From the NCBI GenBank assembly GCA_020854835.1, contig JAHKLX010000007.1, positions 39,115 to 103,114 on the forward strand: a DNA stretch of 64,000 nucleotides, in the 5' to 3' direction. Under the pieces are notes generated by a model. It was given only the letters and a program-made list of their open reading frames with translations, had not been told where the DNA came from and searched no databases. The position numbers were made by a program, and so were the translations under genes. Positions within the stretch are counted from its first letter, which is position 1, and the number at the start of each line of letters is the position of its first letter. The DNA is from Microcaldota archaeon. Lineage in GTDB: Archaea; Micrarchaeota; Micrarchaeia; Anstonellales; JAGGVH01. Of the stretch, positions 60,795 through 64,000 are shown in pieces.

Positions 60795-61418
60795 CTATTT
60801 TAGAATTTTACCGGTTTCCATATACCACAAATACAAATCTAATTCTGCTAAATTCAAACCTGTTGCTTTCGCAAGTTTCCTTAAAACATCTTCAATTTCT
60901 AAATATTTTTTCTTGTTTAGATTTTTTGGTTTTTCAATCATTTTATTTTTTACAAGTATATCAACGATATGAAAATCAATTATCGCATAATCCAAATACC
61001 CAATATTCCTTAAAAAATGGCTTGCTTCCTTATACCCAATCCCCTTGATATTCTCCACAATCCATTCTCTCATTTCCTTGTCATTGAGTTTTTTCAGGTT
61101 TGAATACAACTCATCTATCTTATTTCTGTTCGCGCAGATATACTGTGAACGGATGTTTGGAAAACGGTATCCAAGTTCTTTAAATCTTTCTGACAATTCT
61201 GCCTGTGGAAGGCAAACAAATCCCTCATTAACCTGCTTTTGTATTCTTATCCCTCCCTCGGCAGAATAGTTGGCTGTTAATGTGCAGAAGCAAAGCTCTT
61301 TGAATATTTCTTCCTTGTTTTTTTCCCCAAGACTTTTGAAACTCTCCAATCTAGATTTAACTGTTTCAGCTGTTTTGCCTCTTTTAAGAAGATCGATCTT
61401 TTCAACAAGCTTTCGCAT
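60795..61418 (-). CDS. ogg: 8-oxoguanine DNA glycosylase/lyase, Ogg2 type
   Basis: A 207-residue base-excision repair enzyme. The helix-hairpin-helix GIGYKEASHFLRNIG carries the catalytic Lys, and DYAIIDFHI the catalytic Asp about 18 residues later. The N-terminal half has CFCTLTANYSAEGGIRIQ, typical of archaeal Ogg2. It removes 8-oxoG and cuts the strand. Key residues are intact. Confidence 0.93.
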   Translation of the reverse strand: MRKLVEKIDLLKRGKTAETVKSRLESFKSLGEKNKEEIFKELCFCTLTANYSAEGGIRIQKQVNEGFVCLPQAELSERFKELGYRFPNIRSQYICANRNKIDELYSNLKKLNDKEMREWIVENIKGIGYKEASHFLRNIGYLDYAIIDFHIVDILVKNKMIEKPKNLNKKKYLEIEDVLRKLAKATGLNLAELDLYLWYMETGKILK

Positions 61419-61501
61419 AATGAAAAAGTGTTGTTTTTATTTTATATTTCTTTGCTTTATTTTTTCATAATAACTCTTAAGGTTTTGTGGTAATTCCTTT
61501 T

Positions 61502-64000
61502 TTAATTTTTTAATATTTTATGCCAGATATTTTCATCTGTTGTATATTCTTTGTTTAAATCTCCACGCTCAGGTGCTAAATCATCATAAATAACACTTTC
61601 AGGTTTATTTTCATTTTTACTTTTAATTGCTCTTAAACGTTTAATTTTTATTTTTTTATTTGAATATTCTTCTCCATAATTTATTGTTCCATTGTGTCTT
61701 GAAGCTACAATTTGTAGTTTCGCATTTAAAGGAATACTGAATTCCTGTTCTATTAGATTTACAATACTTTGTGCAGCAGTATCTGTTTTACCTTGCATAT
61801 AAACACCATTTAACATTACAACTAATTCCCCATTAACTAAACCAAATGATCCAAATACAAAACCAATTGCATTTACTTTTTCATTTTCTGTTGTTTTTTC
61901 ATCTTCTATTTGAAAAACAAATGAAAGTGGATCTTTCCATATTCTCGCAATCCAATCAGCCGCACCTACATTCTGTCCCTCCATTGTATAATTTTTACTA
62001 TTAAAACAACATTGAGCAGAATCTGCAAACCTGAAACATTCAACTAAATCATCTTTTTTATTTAACCATCTAATATTAACTGTTTTTTCTTGTGTTTTTA
62101 TTTTAAAATCAGCATTTTTTTGCAATATTTCAAAATCGTTAAATACTGCATCTAAATGGCTTTCCCATTCATCAAATAACATATTTGATTTATCATCTGT
62201 TTCTCGAATGATTTCTTCCATAACAAATCGCATAAGTTTAGCTCTCCCTTTTTCTTCAACTGCCCTAATTTTTTCATTTCTAAGCATTTTATCAATTGAA
62301 CCTGATTTATACATTTGTCTAAATCTACTCATGAGTGCTTTTCTTTGAGTTTCCAATCCTTCAAAAACTTTTTTAACTGCAACTTCATTGGTATCATTAT
62401 CTAAAATTGCATGTATGCTTAATTCTAAAAGTTTTTTTTCTCCAATTTTTTTCCAATCTTTATCATAAATTTTTTCACACGTTTCTTTGATTTCAGGATA
62501 TTTTTCTTCTATTTTTCTAAGAAGTATTGGTAGATTGCCTAATCCTGCAACACTTTCTAATTCCTCATATAATTCAGTGTTTTTTTCTTTTAAATAAGAT
62601 TTATAATATGCATATTTTAGAATTGCACCTAATTGTTCTGAACCAAAAATGTTTGCTAAATCTGAATTTATTCTTTCTAAGTTTGCAGAATCAGAAACAT
62701 CAATTCTAACTTTTTTACTAAATGTTTCACCAAGAGGGAACTCTCCTTTAATTAATTTTTCTCTAATAATACTAATTTGTTCTTCCCCCATACCCCTATT
62801 TTTCAAAGAATTTAAAAATTCATTTAATGGATCATTATGGTATTCTAAGGTATTTGCAATTTTTGAAATATGGAAAAACTTTTTGAAACTGTAATTATTT
62901 ACTAAAGCAAATCTAGTTTTTCCACCATTTAAAATGTAATATAATACTGCTTTATCTTCATCTTCAGATAATATTTTTATTAAAGAATCTCTTGTTTTAA
63001 TACTGGTAAATTCTTCTTTTTTAGTTTTTAAATCTTGAATTACTGAATCCAAATTTATTGTTTTTTGATTAAAATCTCCGATATTTTTTTCATCAATATA
63101 CTTTATTACTTCATTATCTGGGTTTATCCCAAGTTCTCTTATTAGTAGTTTACATAACTTTACATAGTATTCTTTTTTAGTTTCAGTGCCTATAAAATAT
63201 TCTTTATTTAAATTTAGATAATTGTTTTCAATCATTTTGTTTATGAAATAGAGTGATAAATGATAATTAAAATCTGGGTTTCCAACCATTTGAATAATAA
63301 TATCATTACCTTTCAAACTTTCTATTTCTGATAATGTTTTAAATATTCGGGGTAATTCTGGAGAATCTGGTTTTAAATTCATTGAAGTTTGGATGTAATA
63401 CCCAATTATTTCATTATTATTTGAATTTTTAAAAATTTCATTTATTAATTTAAATGCTAAATATTCATTTTTATCTTTAGTTTTTATATAATTTTCAAAT
63501 CTAGATCTATACATTTGAAAAAGTTTAGATTTATCTTCATCAGAAATTAATTCAAAGTATTCTGCTTTTCCATATCCTAATAAAAGTAATAAATCTTGTT
63601 TTTCTTTTTCGTTTAGGGATTGGGGAATAATTTTTTCAAAATCTTCAATTGGGGTTAAATAACCAATAGTTTGTATTATCTCGTTTTTCCTATTTAAAAG
63701 AGAATATTTCAATAATGTGCTTTTTTCAGATATATTTAGATTTAAAATTTCATTTATATTTTCAATTTTATTTAATATTTTACAACCAGCTTCTGCCTGA
63801 GCTTTAGCAATATCTCTTAATGCAACACTTCTCTTAAATTCAATACTTATCTTCCCCGTACTCTCAATAGCATCTTCAAAAGTTTTTTCAGCATCTTCAA
63901 ACATACCAGCTTCTGCCTGAGCTTTAGCAATCTCTCTTAATGCAGAACTTTTTTCATTTTCATCACTTATCTTCCCCGTACTCTTAATTGCATCTTCAAA
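61502..64000 (-). CDS. Large repeat protein, N-terminus beyond the right edge
   Basis: The frame is open from the stop at 61502 to the window edge (at least 832 residues), so the ATG at 63904 is probably internal. The N-terminal visible part consists of 40-residue TPR-like repeats (ALREIAKAQAEAGMFEDAEKT, then FEDAIESTGKIS), nearly identical in two copies. The rest has no repeat: a long helical region, then a C-terminal domain of about 250 residues with QCCFNSKNYTMEG, AIGFVFGSFGLVNGEL and LQIVASRHNGTINYG. I cannot name this domain. It is soluble. Another large orphan of the kind seen at 1-2237. Confidence 0.8.
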   Translation of the reverse strand, partial: FEDAIKSTGKISDENEKSSALREIAKAQAEAGMFEDAEKTFEDAIESTGKISIEFKRSVALRDIAKAQAEAGCKILNKIENINEILNLNISEKSTLLKYSLLNRKNEIIQTIGYLTPIEDFEKIIPQSLNEKEKQDLLLLLGYGKAEYFELISDEDKSKLFQMYRSRFENYIKTKDKNEYLAFKLINEIFKNSNNNEIIGYYIQTSMNLKPDSPELPRIFKTLSEIESLKGNDIIIQMVGNPDFNYHLSLYFINKMIENNYLNLNKEYFIGTETKKEYYVKLCKLLIRELGINPDNEVIKYIDEKNIGDFNQKTINLDSVIQDLKTKKEEFTSIKTRDSLIKILSEDEDKAVLYYILNGGKTRFALVNNYSFKKFFHISKIANTLEYHNDPLNEFLNSLKNRGMGEEQISIIREKLIKGEFPLGETFSKKVRIDVSDSANLERINSDLANIFGSEQLGAILKYAYYKSYLKEKNTELYEELESVAGLGNLPILLRKIEEKYPEIKETCEKIYDKDWKKIGEKKLLELSIHAILDNDTNEVAVKKVFEGLETQRKALMSRFRQMYKSGSIDKMLRNEKIRAVEEKGRAKLMRFVMEEIIRETDDKSNMLFDEWESHLDAVFNDFEILQKNADFKIKTQEKTVNIRWLNKKDDLVECFRFADSAQCCFNSKNYTMEGQNVGAADWIARIWKDPLSFVFQIEDEKTTENEKVNAIGFVFGSFGLVNGELVVMLNGVYMQGKTDTAAQSIVNLIEQEFSIPLNAKLQIVASRHNGTINYGEEYSNKKIKIKRLRAIKSKNENKPESVIYDDLAPERGDLNKEYTTDENIWHKILKN
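63785..64000. repeat. 120-bp direct repeat encoding TPR-like units
   Basis: The block from 63785 recurs from 63905 with a period of exactly 120 bp, i.e. 40 codons, and only scattered differences. The array runs past the right edge, so its full copy number is not visible. Confidence 0.9.

Noticed and set aside
63785..64000. Repeat block at the right edge as a CRISPR or mobile element
   Set aside because: The 120-bp period is in frame with a long coding region and encodes TPR-like units; no spacers.

Overview
The window is AT-rich archaeal chromosome with very compact coding. Evidence for Archaea is direct: the operon S13-S4-S11-Rpo3-L18e-L13-S9-Rpo10-S2, both subunits of the archaeal primase, archaeal-type GlyRS and TyrRS, Taw3, archaeal Elp3, an S-layer protein with methanococcal-like ends, a class III signal-peptide pilin, TATA boxes about 25 nt before many start codons, and GGTGA-type ribosome binding sites. 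A short Rpo3, Lys-rich ribosomal protein extensions, a tRNA intron at a non-canonical site and many orphan proteins suggest a DPANN or DPANN-proximal lineage (Micrarchaeota/Diapherotrites-like), but the lineage cannot be fixed from sequence reading alone.

Layout. 1-6.0 kb: a large orphan protein cut by the left edge, a TrmI-like methyltransferase, CTP synthase, a YjbQ protein, a Nudix hydrolase and tRNA-Lys. 6.1-12.3 kb: a five-gene block that looks like a split VirB3/VirB4 conjugation-type motor with a zinc-ribbon membrane protein, a coiled-coil winged-helix protein and a large bitopic surface protein. 12.3-17.1 kb: Taw3, an exported NEW3-like protein, Elp3, a CYTH protein and a beta-CASP nuclease. 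17.2-20.8 kb: a VirB2-like small membrane protein, a GspE/VirB11-type ATPase and a duplicated TadC/FlaJ membrane platform. 20.8-29.6 kb: RibL-like nucleotidyltransferase, PAC2 protein, a degenerate kinase-like protein, a Whirly-like ssDNA-binding candidate, a stand-alone EF-Tu domain II protein, tRNA-Thr with intron, GlyRS and ScpA-ScpB. 29.8-34.9 kb: S-layer protein with a palindrome-bearing upstream region, and primase small and large subunits. 35-50 kb: a flippase whose start region is duplicated, a possible glycosyltransferase remnant, a bacterial-type MetK, DUF1015, TyrRS, an orphan 710-residue protein, an HD hydrolase, a KaiC-like ATPase, a pilin, a surface transglutaminase, acylphosphatase, a circularly permuted GTPase and an ITPase. 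50-55.4 kb: unlinked 5S rRNA, a candidate structured RNA, tRNA-Ser with two introns, then the ribosomal operon with an embedded tRNA-Pro. 55.4-64 kb: TPR protein, exported Cys-repeat protein, DUF4013, DUF763, a GGDEF protein, an HTH protein, Ogg2-type glycosylase and a repeat protein cut by the right edge.

How the parts fit: besides housekeeping genes, the region is rich in cell-surface machinery (S-layer, pilin, pilus or secretion ATPases and platform, VirB4-like motor, flippase, transglutaminase, Cys-repeat protein). The VirB4-like block (6131-12250) and the VirB2/GspE/TadC block (17240-20784) are the best candidates for an undescribed system. They are separated by five genes and may be parts of one envelope-spanning machine, but that link is inference. 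No 16S/23S rRNA, CRISPR array, insertion sequence or clear origin was seen. No stretch over 300 bases is empty; the longest non-protein interval (50150-50620) holds 5S rRNA, a candidate RNA and tRNA-Ser.
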